From the NCBI GenBank assembly GCA_017470905.1, contig JAFUXL010000003.1, forward strand, positions 62,001-126,000: a DNA stretch of 64,000 nucleotides, given 5' to 3'. This document shows, one piece after another, positions 9,135-17,600 of this stretch. The notes below the pieces were generated by a model that saw only the letters and a program-made list of their open reading frames with translations, was not told where the DNA came from and did not search any database. A program made the position numbers and the translations under genes. The stretch is from Ruminococcus sp. Lineage in GTDB: Bacteria; Bacillota; Clostridia; Oscillospirales; Ruminococcaceae. Position 1 is the first letter of the stretch. Each line of letters begins with the position of its first letter.

Positions 9135-10059
9135 ATATATCAGCTCCTTCGAGTGTTGCAAGGTTTTCGATGTTATAAGCCGAAACATCTTTGAGAGTTT
9201 TCTTGACGAGACCTGTGAGTGTTTTTCCTGCGCCAAATTCAGCGAATTTATCCGCACCGTCTTTCTGCATCTGAATTAATTCCGAGGTGAATTTCACGGG
9301 CGAAACGATATGCTTTGCAAGGAGTGAGGGCATATCCGAAAAATCCGTGAGTTCTCCGCCCGTCACGTTGGAATAGTATTTAACCTGCGGCTTTCTGAAA
9401 GTGATTGTCTTTGCAGTCTCATAGAATTTATCTGCGGCGGACTGCATTAATTTTGAATGGAATGCGCCTGCGACATTAAGCGGAACAACTCTTGCTTTCA
9501 GTTCGGCGAATTTTTCGCTTACCTCTGCGATACCTTCGGGAGTGCCTGCGATTACGGTCTGCACGGGGGAGTTATAATTCACTGCGGCGGCATAATTTTT
9601 GGCATTTGCGCAAATTTCCTCCACCTTTTCGGGTGAGATTTTCATAACGGCAGCCATTGCGCCCTTATTTTCACGGGCAGCCTCGTCCATAGCCTCCGCC
9701 CTTGCCTTTATGAGCCTGAAAATATCCTCGACCGAAACCATGCCTGCCATGGTCATTGCGGCATATTCGCCGAGGGAATGACCTGCCACTCCGCCGAATA
9801 CAAAGGGCTTTCCCTCCGTGTGACCCTTGTTTATTGCGGCTGATATGCAAACGAGAGAAGTAAGTAAAATTGCAGGCTGTGCGTTGATTGTCTGTGCAAG
9901 CTCCTCGGGAGTGCTGTCAAAGCATAAGGCTTTCATATCACGTCCGAGAATATCCGATGCGATTTCGTAGAGTTCGCCGGTGTGGGGGTATGCACCGAGA
10001 ATATCCTTTCCCATGCCGACACACTGTGAACCCTGTCCTGAAAACAATGAAATTATCAT
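9127..10059 (-). CDS. fabD: Malonyl-CoA:ACP transacylase
   Basis: Transfers malonyl groups from CoA to acyl carrier protein for fatty-acid elongation. 310 residues. The motif LFSGQGSQ is at the N-terminus, the nucleophile Ser95 lies in GHSLGEYAA, and AGAFHSKLM carries the catalytic His. The start at 10059 (MIISLFSGQG) has AAAGGA seven to eight bases upstream. It is divergent from fabH and forms a minus-strand unit with aroE and an LRR gene, so this fab gene is separated from the main operon. Confidence 0.95.
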   Translation of the reverse strand: MIISLFSGQGSQCVGMGKDILGAYPHTGELYEIASDILGRDMKALCFDSTPEELAQTINAQPAILLTSLVCISAAINKGHTEGKPFVFGGVAGHSLGEYAAMTMAGMVSVEDIFRLIKARAEAMDEAARENKGAMAAVMKISPEKVEEICANAKNYAAAVNYNSPVQTVIAGTPEGIAEVSEKFAELKARVVPLNVAGAFHSKLMQSAADKFYETAKTITFRKPQVKYYSNVTGGELTDFSDMPSLLAKHIVSPVKFTSELIQMQKDGADKFAEFGAGKTLTGLVKKTLKDVSAYNIENLATLEGADIYE

Positions 10060-10203
10060 AATAAAATTCCTTTCTGTGCGTTGTATGCAATAAGTTGTAA
10101 ATATCTCCCAAAAAATATTTAAAAATTTGTGCTTAATGACGATATTTTTCATTTAACCAGATAAAGAAATAAAATATCGTTGCAAAAAATCGGGAAATGA
10201 TTT

Positions 10204-10252
10204 ACAATATATATTGTATACGTTTTGTTTTTTCAAACGTCACACTTATACT
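10204..10252 (+). promoter_or_regulatory. Putative fabH operon promoter with two inverted repeats
   Basis: The 254-base divergent region between fabD and fabH holds a perfect palindrome ACAATATATATTGT (10204-10217) and an inverted repeat ACGTTTTG-N6-CAAACGT (10220-10240). The second overlaps a candidate -35 TTGTTT (10225-10230), which is 16 bases from TATACT (10247-10252). The arrangement suggests repressor control of the fab genes. The sites do not obviously match the FapR consensus; a FabT-like regulator is possible but unproven. Confidence 0.45.
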
Positions 10253-10313
10253 ATAACATAAATTTTCGGTTTTTACAACTGTTTTTATGGTAATTCCTCA
10301 AAGGAGATTAAAA

Positions 10314-11300
10314 ATGGGCATAAATATTCTTGCAGCAGGCTGTTATATTCCTGAACAGAAACTCAAAAACGACGACTTCAAAAAATTTATCGACACAAAC
10401 GATGAGTGGATAAGGACACGCACGGGCATTGCCGAAAGACCTATGGCAGGCTGGGAGCCTAACTGGTATATGGGCGCAAAAGCCGCAGAACAGGCTATAG
10501 AAAGAGCAGGTATATCCCGTGACGATATAGGGCTTATAATTTCATGTACCCTTACTTCGGATTTTCTCACGCCGAGTATGGCAAGCGTTATACAGCGTGA
10601 AATAAATGCCCCCAATGCTGCGGCATTTGACCTCAATGCAGCCTGTTCGGGATTTATATATGCACTCGATACGGCAAGAAGATTTCTCGAAACGGACGAT
10701 AATCTTAAATATGCCGTTGTGGTCGCAAACGAGGCACTTTCACGCTTTCTCGATTTCAGTGACCGTACTACCTGTATACTTTTCGGTGACGGTGCGGCAG
10801 CGGCAGTTATCGAAAAAAGCGATAAATTATATTCCTCACACCTTGCGTCTGATGGCACGGGCGCACATTTCCTCTGCGCAAGAAACCTCAATCCCGCAGA
10901 AGAGGTTAAAACCGACAGCGATTTTTCGGACGGTTTCCCCGAAAAGCCCATACATCAGCTCGTACAGGACGGAAAGGAAGTCTATAAATTCGCAACGAAG
11001 GCTCTCCCCAAATCCTTTGAGCTTGCCGCCGCAAAAATCGGCATAACCTCCGATGAGATAGACTGGTTCATTCCTCATCAGGCAAATATCAGAATAATCG
11101 AAACCGCCGCAAAAAAATTCGGTGTTCCTATGGAGAAATTCATCATAACCCTTGACCATTTCGGCAATACTTCGAGTGCATCAATACCGCTTGCCTTCAA
11201 CGAGGGCATAGAAAAGGGTCTTATCAAACGTGGGCAGAAGATTGCCCTCATAGGCTTCGGAGCAGGTCTGACATACGGCGGAATAATTTTAGAATATTAA
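10314..11300 (+). CDS. fabH: Beta-ketoacyl-ACP synthase III
   Basis: Starts fatty-acid synthesis by condensing acetyl- or branched acyl-CoA with malonyl-ACP. 328 residues. The catalytic triad is visible: Cys111 in NAACSGF, His in FIPHQANIR and Asn in GNTSSASIP. The start at 10314 has AAAGGAG seven bases upstream. First gene of the plus-strand operon; fabK follows after 12 bases. Confidence 0.97.
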   Translation: MGINILAAGCYIPEQKLKNDDFKKFIDTNDEWIRTRTGIAERPMAGWEPNWYMGAKAAEQAIERAGISRDDIGLIISCTLTSDFLTPSMASVIQREINAPNAAAFDLNAACSGFIYALDTARRFLETDDNLKYAVVVANEALSRFLDFSDRTTCILFGDGAAAAVIEKSDKLYSSHLASDGTGAHFLCARNLNPAEEVKTDSDFSDGFPEKPIHQLVQDGKEVYKFATKALPKSFELAAAKIGITSDEIDWFIPHQANIRIIETAAKKFGVPMEKFIITLDHFGNTSSASIPLAFNEGIEKGLIKRGQKIALIGFGAGLTYGGIILEY

Positions 11301-11312
11301 GGAGAATTTTTT

Positions 11313-12242
11313 ATGAAAACACGCATAACAGAGCTTCTCGGCTGTGAATACCCCATAATTCAGGGCGGTATGGCATGGGTTGCGGAGCATACTCTCGCCG
11401 CAGCCGTTTCCAATGCAGGAGGAATAGGACTTATCGCAGGAGGCAGCGCACCCATTGATTACCTCCGTGACCAGATAAGAAAATGCAAGGAAAAGACGGA
11501 CAAGCCTTTCGGTGTAAATATAATGCTTATGTCGTCCAATGCGGACGCCCTCGCACAGCTTGTCATTGACGAGGGCGTTAAGGTAGTCACCACAGGCGCA
11601 GGCAGTCCGGGTAAATATATCCCTGCATGGAAAGAGGCAGGCATTAAGGTTATCCCCGTAATCCCCTCGGTTGCTCTTGCAAAGAGAATGGAAAAGGCAG
11701 GTGCTGACGCAGTTGTTGCGGAGGGTACGGAGTCGGGCGGTCATATTGGCGAAATAACCACCATGTGTCTCGTTCCGCAGGTAGTCGATGCATTGGAAAT
11801 ACCCGTAATCGCCGCAGGCGGTATCGCTGACGGCAGAGGTATGGCGGCGGCTTTCATGTTCGGTGCGGAGGGTGTACAGCTCGGAACTCGTTTCCTTGCC
11901 TCGGAAGAGTGTCAGATACACCCTACATTCAAGGAACTCGTCATAAAGGCTAAGGATACCGACAGCGTTGTAACGGGCAGATATACAGGTCATCCGTGCA
12001 GAAACATAAAGACCAAATTCTCAAAGAAGCTTGCAAGCGGCGAAAGAGACGGCTCACTCACTCCCGATGAATTTGAAGAAATCACGCTCGGCTCTCTCAG
12101 AAAAGCCGTTCAGGACGGAAATCTCGATGAGGGTTCATTCCTCTGCGGAGCTATCGCAGGCATGATTGACGAGGTAAAGCCCTGCTCCGAAATCGTAAGG
12201 GAAATTGTACAGCAGGCTGAAAAATTAATGCATAATTCATAA
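11313..12242 (+). CDS. fabK: Enoyl-ACP reductase II (FMN-dependent)
   Basis: Reduces trans-2-enoyl-ACP, the last step of each elongation cycle; FabK replaces FabI in many Firmicutes. The 309-residue protein has the nitronate-monooxygenase-like barrel: YPIIQGGMAWVAE, AGGIGLIAGG, a GxESGGHIG motif (EGTESGGHIGEITT), and IPVIAAGGIADGRG with GAEGVQLGTRFLAS. The last residues MHNS and the stop are encoded by the dispersed 20-bp repeat at 12226-12245, so the original C-terminus may have been altered. Ribosome binding site AAGGAG. Confidence 0.93.
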   Translation: MKTRITELLGCEYPIIQGGMAWVAEHTLAAAVSNAGGIGLIAGGSAPIDYLRDQIRKCKEKTDKPFGVNIMLMSSNADALAQLVIDEGVKVVTTGAGSPGKYIPAWKEAGIKVIPVIPSVALAKRMEKAGADAVVAEGTESGGHIGEITTMCLVPQVVDALEIPVIAAGGIADGRGMAAAFMFGAEGVQLGTRFLASEECQIHPTFKELVIKAKDTDSVVTGRYTGHPCRNIKTKFSKKLASGERDGSLTPDEFEEITLGSLRKAVQDGNLDEGSFLCGAIAGMIDEVKPCSEIVREIVQQAEKLMHNS

Positions 12243-12245
12243 TTA
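12226..12245. repeat. 20-bp AT-rich repeat supplying the fabK stop
   Basis: TAATGCATAATTCATAATTA overlaps the 3' end of fabK and encodes its last residues and TAA. Confidence 0.85.
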
Positions 12246-12263
12246 GTGTCATGAACAGGGGGT

Positions 12264-12351
12264 TTGGGGGAAAAGCCGCCCCTTGTGCCGGGAGTGAGCG
12301 CAGCATAGCGGAGCGAACGAAAGCACAAGCCTAAAGGGGTGGCTTCCCCAA
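12264..12351. repeat. Long imperfect hairpin inside the fab operon
   Basis: The left arm 12264-12288 (TTGGGGGAAAAGCCGCCCC then TTGTGC) pairs with the right arm 12323-12351 (GCACAAG, then AGGGGTGGCTTCCCCAA) around a loop with GAGTGAGCG and CGAACGAAAGC. It belongs to the same family as 7421-7491. It lies between fabK and fabG and could act as an RNA stability or attenuation element; no T-run follows the stem. Confidence 0.85.
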
Positions 12352-12382
12352 TTTAAATTATGATTTTAAATAGGAGGATAAA

Positions 12383-13123
12383 ATGGCAGCAGTATTGGTA
12401 ACGGGCGCGTCTCAGGGAATAGGTGCGTGTATAGCAAAGAGACTTGCTAAGGACGGATTTGATGTGGCAATAAATCACTATCCGAGTGAAAGCGACAGGG
12501 AAAAGGCTCTTGCAGTAGCAGAGGAGTGCAGGGCTTTCGGTGTCAGGGCGGAAATATTCTCTGCTGATGTTTCAAAATTCGCAGAATGCGAGGATATGGT
12601 AAAGACCGTAAAGGAGACATTCGGCAGTATTGATGCTCTTGTGAACAATGCAGGCATAACTAGGGATAACCTCATGGCAAGAATGAAAGAGGAGGATTAT
12701 GACGCAGTTATCGCCGTAAATCAGAAGAGCGTGTATAATATGATGAAATTCGTATGCCCTGTCATGATGAAGCAGAAACACGGAAGTATAGTAAATGTAT
12801 CGTCCGTGGCAGGACTTTACGGAAATCCCGGACAGGTTAATTATTCCGCATCAAAGGCGGCAATAATCGGCATGACCAAAACTGTCGCAAAGGAATACGG
12901 CAGGAAAAATATTACCTGCAATGCCGTTGCCCCCGGATTTATACATACGCCTATGACAGATGTGCTGTCCGAGGATTTAAAGGCTAAAATGCTCGATGCG
13001 GTGGCACTCAGAAGATACGGCGAACCCGAAGAGATAGCCTCTGTTGTGTCGTTCCTCGTATCGGAGGACGCATCTTACGTTACGGGACAGGTGATAGAAA
13101 TTTCGGGCGGTCTTTCGATGTAG
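12383..13123 (+). CDS. fabG: 3-oxoacyl-ACP reductase
   Basis: NADPH-dependent short-chain dehydrogenase that reduces 3-ketoacyl-ACP. 246 residues. Nucleotide-binding TGASQGIG is near residues 7-14, then NNAGITRD, the catalytic YSASKAA (Tyr and Lys) and NAVAPGFIHTPM. AGGAGG lies five bases before the ATG. It is flanked by the hairpin repeat upstream and fabF 90 bases downstream. Confidence 0.96.
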   Translation: MAAVLVTGASQGIGACIAKRLAKDGFDVAINHYPSESDREKALAVAEECRAFGVRAEIFSADVSKFAECEDMVKTVKETFGSIDALVNNAGITRDNLMARMKEEDYDAVIAVNQKSVYNMMKFVCPVMMKQKHGSIVNVSSVAGLYGNPGQVNYSASKAAIIGMTKTVAKEYGRKNITCNAVAPGFIHTPMTDVLSEDLKAKMLDAVALRRYGEPEEIASVVSFLVSEDASYVTGQVIEISGGLSM

Positions 13124-13213
13124 GGCTTTACGGCTTACGGATAATCCGCAAGGCGGTTTTGTTGCAATGTTCGGGGAATAACCCCATATATCAAGAAGAA
13201 AGGTATATTTTTT

Positions 13214-14470
13214 ATGAGCAGAAGAGTAGTTATTACAGGTATGGGAGCAGTTACTCCGCTCGGTACGGGCGTTGAAAAGTTCTGGGAGGGAATAAAGGCA
13301 AATAAAAACGGTTTGTCCTTTATAGAACATTTCGACAGCGAAAGAACAGGAGTAAAAATAGCAGGTCTTGTCAGGGATTTTGACGAAACGGCTTACTACG
13401 GCATAAAGGGCTGTTTCGACAGGAAAGAGGCAAAGCGCATGGAGCTTTTCACAAAGTATGCGCTGGTCGCCGCACATGAGGCTCTCAAAGATGCAGGGAG
13501 CGATTTTTCGGATATAGACCCCTACAGGGCAGGAGTTATCGTCGGCTCGGGCATAGGCGGAATAGACCTTACACTCAGCGAATACGGAAAATTCCTCGAA
13601 AAGGGTGCAGGAAGAGTTTCTCCTTTCTACGTTCCCATGATGATAAGCAATATGGCGGCAGGTACTGTCTCGATGAAAACGGGCTTTATGGGTGCTAATT
13701 TCGATGTGACGACAGCCTGCGCAACGGGTACTCATTCAATCGGCGAGGCTTTCCGCAAAATCAAGGACGGCTATCTCGATGTCTGCATAGCAGGAGGTAC
13801 GGAAAGCGCAAGGGAAGAATTTACCTATGCCGCATTCGCAAATATGAAAGCACTTACAAAATGCGGCGACCTGGAAAAGGCTTCAATTCCTTTCGATAAG
13901 GACAGAAGCGGCTTTGTACTCGGCGAGGGCAGCGGAATACTTATTCTTGAGGAATACGAACACGCAAAGGCAAGAGGTGCGCAGATATATGCCGAAGTCG
14001 CAGGCTACGGCGCAACCTGTGACGGCTACCACATGACCTCCCCCATGCCCACGGGCGAGGCGGCAGGAAAGGGTATGGCTCTTGCAATCGAGGAGGCAGG
14101 TCTTACACCTGCGGATATAGATTATATAAACGCTCACGGCACTTCTACGGGGCTTAATGACAAGTACGAAACAGCCGCCATAAAAGTCGCCCTCGGCGAA
14201 TATGCATACAAGACGAAAATAAGCTCGACAAAATCAATGATAGGTCATCTTCTCGGTGCGGCAGGTGCGGTCGAAGCCGTTGTTACCGCAAAAACCGTGA
14301 AGGAGGGTTTTATCCATGCGACGGTCGGCACGAAAAATCCCGACCCCGAATGTGACCTCGACTATTGCATAAACGGAAATGTACAGCAGGAAGTAAGGGC
14401 AGCCATTTCAAATTCACTCGGTTTCGGCGGTCATAACGCTTCGCTCTGCTTCAGAAAAGTAACGGATTAA
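13214..14470 (+). CDS. fabF: Beta-ketoacyl-ACP synthase II
   Basis: Elongating condensing enzyme of type II fatty-acid synthesis, 418 residues. Catalytic Cys169 in TTACATGTHS, His in INAHGTST and His in MIGHLLGAAGAVE form the KAS II triad; the C-terminus has the SNSLGFGGHNA loop. The ribosome binding site AAAGGT is modest. accB follows after 12 bases. Confidence 0.97.
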   Translation: MSRRVVITGMGAVTPLGTGVEKFWEGIKANKNGLSFIEHFDSERTGVKIAGLVRDFDETAYYGIKGCFDRKEAKRMELFTKYALVAAHEALKDAGSDFSDIDPYRAGVIVGSGIGGIDLTLSEYGKFLEKGAGRVSPFYVPMMISNMAAGTVSMKTGFMGANFDVTTACATGTHSIGEAFRKIKDGYLDVCIAGGTESAREEFTYAAFANMKALTKCGDLEKASIPFDKDRSGFVLGEGSGILILEEYEHAKARGAQIYAEVAGYGATCDGYHMTSPMPTGEAAGKGMALAIEEAGLTPADIDYINAHGTSTGLNDKYETAAIKVALGEYAYKTKISSTKSMIGHLLGAAGAVEAVVTAKTVKEGFIHATVGTKNPDPECDLDYCINGNVQQEVRAAISNSLGFGGHNASLCFRKVTD

Positions 14471-14482
14471 GGAGGTGCAGGA

Positions 14483-14968
14483 ATGTCCGAAAAAATCGTA
14501 GCCTGCAATCTTACACTCGGCGATATTAAAAATCTTGCCGCATATCTCGAAGAAAGCGGTCTGGAGAAAATAAAAATCAAAAACGGAGACTCCGAAATCG
14601 TCATCGAGGCGAAAATGTGTCCGCCTCCGCCCCCGATAATCCCCCCCATGATGCCGAATGCAATGTCACACGCAAGTGCTTCCGCCGCACAGCAGGAACT
14701 CCCCAAGGCTTCCGAAAAGCCTGCGGAGCAGGGCGGAAATATCGTGAAATCCCCCATAGTGGGAACATTCTATGCCGCTCCCTCTCCCGACAAGCCGCCT
14801 TTCGTAAGGGTCGGCGACAAGGTGAGAAAGGGCGATGTCATCATGATTATAGAGTCCATGAAGCTTATGAACGAGATACAGTCGGATTTCGACGGCACTG
14901 TGGATAAAATTCTTGTAAGTGACGGTCAGGCTGTGGAGTACGACCAGCCAATCATGATAATCAAATAA
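14483..14968 (+). CDS. accB: Acetyl-CoA carboxylase biotin carboxyl carrier protein
   Basis: Carries the biotin that shuttles CO2 between AccC and AccAD. 161 residues: an N-terminal helical part, a Pro/Ala-rich linker (PPPPPIIPPMMP, about residues 48-60) and a C-terminal biotinyl domain. The biotin Lys is residue 127 in IESMKLMNE (Ser in place of the common Ala). AAGGAGGTG ribosome binding site. The ligase BirA is encoded at 55405-56382. The rest of the operon continues after an inserted Uma2 gene. Confidence 0.96.
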   Translation: MSEKIVACNLTLGDIKNLAAYLEESGLEKIKIKNGDSEIVIEAKMCPPPPPIIPPMMPNAMSHASASAAQQELPKASEKPAEQGGNIVKSPIVGTFYAAPSPDKPPFVRVGDKVRKGDVIMIIESMKLMNEIQSDFDGTVDKILVSDGQAVEYDQPIMIIK

Positions 14969-15049
14969 AATTCATAAAGCCTTATATCCACACGGACGGC
15001 GGAGATATGGGGAGATATAAAAAATTTCTATGCATTGCTTATTTAATTA

Positions 15050-15110
15050 AAAGCAATTTTCCCCCCCGCCGGCGGCGGCGGAAACAAAGACAAAAGATAA
15101 AATTTTATGC
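15050..15110. repeat. Degenerate GC-hairpin element upstream of the Uma2 gene
   Basis: TTAATTAAAAGCAATTTT, a run of C, CCGCCGGCGG and then GAAACAAAGACAAAAGATAAA resemble the core of the 120-130 bp elements (for example 33832-33957), but the inverted ends are missing. Confidence 0.6.
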
Positions 15111-15137
15111 ATTATGGGCATTGACAAATGTCAATGC

Positions 15138-15157
15138 AATTATGAATTATGCATTAA
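15138..15157. repeat. 20-bp AT-rich repeat, left of the Uma2 gene
   Basis: AATTATGAATTATGCATTAA, in the same orientation as the copy at 15726-15745. The two copies bracket the Uma2 gene as direct repeats. Confidence 0.85.
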
Positions 15158-15164
15158 TACGGGG

Positions 15165-15725
15165 GTGTCGGATTTGTCGGAAAAACAGGAGCAGAAAAAG
15201 AAATACACTGCCGATGAATTTTTCGCATTGACAGCGGAAAACAGTCTCAGATGTGAACTTTATAACGGAGAAATAATATCTCAGGCTGTGCCCTCGCTTG
15301 AACATCAGATTATACGCGCAGAGCTTTATGTAAAATTCAGGGATTTCATAAAGAGCAGAAACGGCAGGTGCAGGGCATTGCCGCCCATAGATGTAAAGCT
15401 TGACGAATATAACACAGTCGTTCCCGATTTTCTTCTTGTATGCGACCCCTCAAAGCTTGATGAAAGACGCTGTTACGGTGCGCCCGATTTTGTTGCGGAG
15501 ATACTTTCATTGAACAGCGAAAACGACCTGATAACCAAGCTTGCGCTGTATAAGCAGTACGGCGTAAGGGAATACTGGATAATTTCGCCGAGGCACAGAA
15601 AAACGCTTGTATACTTTTTTGAGGAAAGCAGCTTTCCGCAGATATTTTCTTTTGAAAAGCTGATACCCGTGAACATATATGACGGAGAGTTTGAAATAAA
15701 TGTTTCGGAATTAATCAAGGATTAA
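15165..15725 (+). CDS. Uma2 family (DUF820) endonuclease-like protein
   Basis: About 186 residues from the GTG at 15165; a TTG at 15174 with GGGGGTG upstream is an alternative, and the ATG at 15114 would read through the repeat and is unlikely. The Uma2 family has a PD-(D/E)XK nuclease fold. Seen here are YELYNGEII-like start (RCELYNGEIIS), the catalytic region VVPDFLLVCDP, a downstream acidic residue in APDFVAEILS, and KLALYKQYGVREYWII. Such genes are common as many paralogues in genomes, without a settled function. It interrupts accB and fabZ and is bracketed by direct repeats. Confidence 0.85.
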   Translation: MSDLSEKQEQKKKYTADEFFALTAENSLRCELYNGEIISQAVPSLEHQIIRAELYVKFRDFIKSRNGRCRALPPIDVKLDEYNTVVPDFLLVCDPSKLDERRCYGAPDFVAEILSLNSENDLITKLALYKQYGVREYWIISPRHRKTLVYFFEESSFPQIFSFEKLIPVNIYDGEFEINVSELIKD

Positions 15726-15745
15726 TAATTATGAATTATGCATTA
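15726..15745. repeat. 20-bp AT-rich repeat, right of the Uma2 gene
   Basis: TAATTATGAATTATGCATTA begins immediately after the Uma2 stop and ends 19 bases before the fabZ start. Confidence 0.85.
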
Positions 15746-15764
15746 GATACAAGGGAGATGCAAT

Positions 15765-16214
15765 ATGTCGGATATATTAATGAACAAAGAACAGATAATG
15801 GAAATAATTCCCCACCGTGACCCATTTCTCCTCATTGATGAGATAGTGGAAATGGAAGTCGGCGTGAGGGTTAAGGCAAGAAAATATATAAAAGAGGACG
15901 ATTTCTGGTTCAGGGGACATTTCCCCGGTTATCCCGTGACACCGGGAGTCTTAATGGTAGAAATGCTTGCGCAGGCAGGAGCGGTATGTATGCTCTCGAA
16001 GCCTGAATTTAAGGGAAAAATCGGGCTTTTCGGCGGCATGGACAAGGTTAAGTTCCGCAGACAGGTCGTCCCCGGAGATGTCCTCGACCTCGAGGTTGAA
16101 ATGATAAAGCAGAGAGGGCCAATCGGCACGGGAAAGGCTCTGGCTTCTGTCGGCGGCGAAAAGGCTGTCTCTTGCGAGATAACCTTTGTCATAACAGACG
16201 GCAAAAGAGAATAA
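15765..16214 (+). CDS. fabZ: 3-hydroxyacyl-ACP dehydratase
   Basis: Dehydrates 3-hydroxyacyl-ACP to the trans-2-enoyl form. 149 residues, hot-dog fold. Catalytic His17 is in IPHRDPFLLIDE and the catalytic Glu in PGVLMVEMLAQ, with GHFPGYPVTPG between. AGGGAG ribosome binding site. accC follows after 18 bases. Confidence 0.96.
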   Translation: MSDILMNKEQIMEIIPHRDPFLLIDEIVEMEVGVRVKARKYIKEDDFWFRGHFPGYPVTPGVLMVEMLAQAGAVCMLSKPEFKGKIGLFGGMDKVKFRRQVVPGDVLDLEVEMIKQRGPIGTGKALASVGGEKAVSCEITFVITDGKRE

Positions 16215-16232
16215 TCCGTAAGGAGATACAAA

Positions 16233-17588
16233 ATGTTCAGAAAAATACTCATTGCAAACAGGGGAGAAATAGCAGTGCGCATAATAAGAGCCTGCCGTGA
16301 GCTTGGTGTGAAAAGCATTGCAGTCTATTCGACCGCCGATAAAAATTCGCTCCACGCACAGATAGCTGATGAAGCCGTCTGCATAGGCCCTCCCGCAACC
16401 AAGGACAGCTATCTCAATATGAATGCAATAATTCAGGCGGCTGTCAATACGGGCGCAGAGGCTGTACACCCGGGTTTCGGATTTCTTTCGGAAAATGCGG
16501 AGTTTGCAAGATTATGCGAAAAAAACGGAATTGTATTCATAGGCCCTTCGTATAAATCAATCGAAATGCTCGGCGACAAGGCAGCCGCAAAGGAAACCAT
16601 GTCAGCCGCAGGAGTACCCGTTATTCCCGGGTCAAGGGGGTCGGTTTCATCTGTTGAGGAGGCAAGGGAAATTGCCGAAAAATCAGGCTATCCCATACTT
16701 GTAAAGGCATCCGCAGGCGGCGGCGGACGTGGAATACGCCGTGTTGACTCCCCGAAGGAGCTTGAAGCGCAGATGACTGCCGCACGTCAGGAGGCTAAAA
16801 ATTTCTTCGGCGATGATACGGTCTATATAGAGAAATTTTTAATCAATCCCCACCACGTCGAAATACAGATAATCGCCGACAAGAACGGCAATACAATATA
16901 TCTCGGCGAACGTGACTGCTCCATGCAGAGAAGAAACCAGAAGGTGCTTGAGGAGTGTCCAAGCCCGATAGTTGACGAAGAACTGCGCAGAAAAATGGGT
17001 CAGGCTGCCGTCACCGCCGCAAAACAGTGCGGATATTACAACGCAGGTACGATAGAATTTCTTGTCGATGAAAACAGGGATTTCTATTTCATGGAGATGA
17101 ATACGAGAATACAGGTCGAACACCCCATTACCGAGGAGGTTACGGGCTTTGATATTGTCACCGCACAGATAGAAATTGCCGCAGGACTTCCGCTGCGTGC
17201 GGCGCAGGAGGATATAAAGCTGAGGGGTCATGCGATAGAATGCCGCATAAATGCGGAAAATCCCGACCTTAATTTCAGACCCTCCCCCGGTACGATAACA
17301 GCCCTTTATGTTCCCGGAGGACCCGGCATAAGGATTGACGGCGCAGTGTATCAGGGCTATACCATAACCCCCTACTATGACTCGATGATAAGCAAATTAA
17401 TCGCTCATGCGGCGGACAGGGACGGCGCAATCAGGAAAATGCGCTGGGCATTGTCAGAGTTTATAGTCGAGGGCGTGGATACAAATATTGATTTTCAGCT
17501 TGAAATACTTAAACAGTCCGAATTTGTAAGCGGAAATTATGACATAGGATTTCTTAACAGATATATGGAAAAAACCAAAAGAAAATAA
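16233..17588 (+). CDS. accC: Acetyl-CoA carboxylase biotin carboxylase subunit
   Basis: ATP-dependent carboxylation of biotin on AccB. 451 residues, ATP-grasp fold. N-terminal KILIANRGEIAVRIIRA, glycine-rich ATP loop KASAGGGGRGIR, RDCSMQRRNQKVLEE, and FMEMNTRIQVEHPITEEVTG carrying metal- and bicarbonate-binding residues. AAGGAG ribosome binding site. Confidence 0.97.
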   Translation: MFRKILIANRGEIAVRIIRACRELGVKSIAVYSTADKNSLHAQIADEAVCIGPPATKDSYLNMNAIIQAAVNTGAEAVHPGFGFLSENAEFARLCEKNGIVFIGPSYKSIEMLGDKAAAKETMSAAGVPVIPGSRGSVSSVEEAREIAEKSGYPILVKASAGGGGRGIRRVDSPKELEAQMTAARQEAKNFFGDDTVYIEKFLINPHHVEIQIIADKNGNTIYLGERDCSMQRRNQKVLEECPSPIVDEELRRKMGQAAVTAAKQCGYYNAGTIEFLVDENRDFYFMEMNTRIQVEHPITEEVTGFDIVTAQIEIAAGLPLRAAQEDIKLRGHAIECRINAENPDLNFRPSPGTITALYVPGGPGIRIDGAVYQGYTITPYYDSMISKLIAHAADRDGAIRKMRWALSEFIVEGVDTNIDFQLEILKQSEFVSGNYDIGFLNRYMEKTKRK

Positions 17589-17600
17589 GGCGGTGATATA

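Noticed and set aside
11289-11993. A 234-codon antisense frame over fabK
   Set aside because: Antisense to a gene with clear FabK motifs; Cys/Tyr-rich shadow product with no recognisable domain.
15114-15164. An ATG start for the Uma2 protein
   Set aside because: The extension translates the AT-rich repeat and has no ribosome binding site; the family similarity begins after the GTG/TTG codons.
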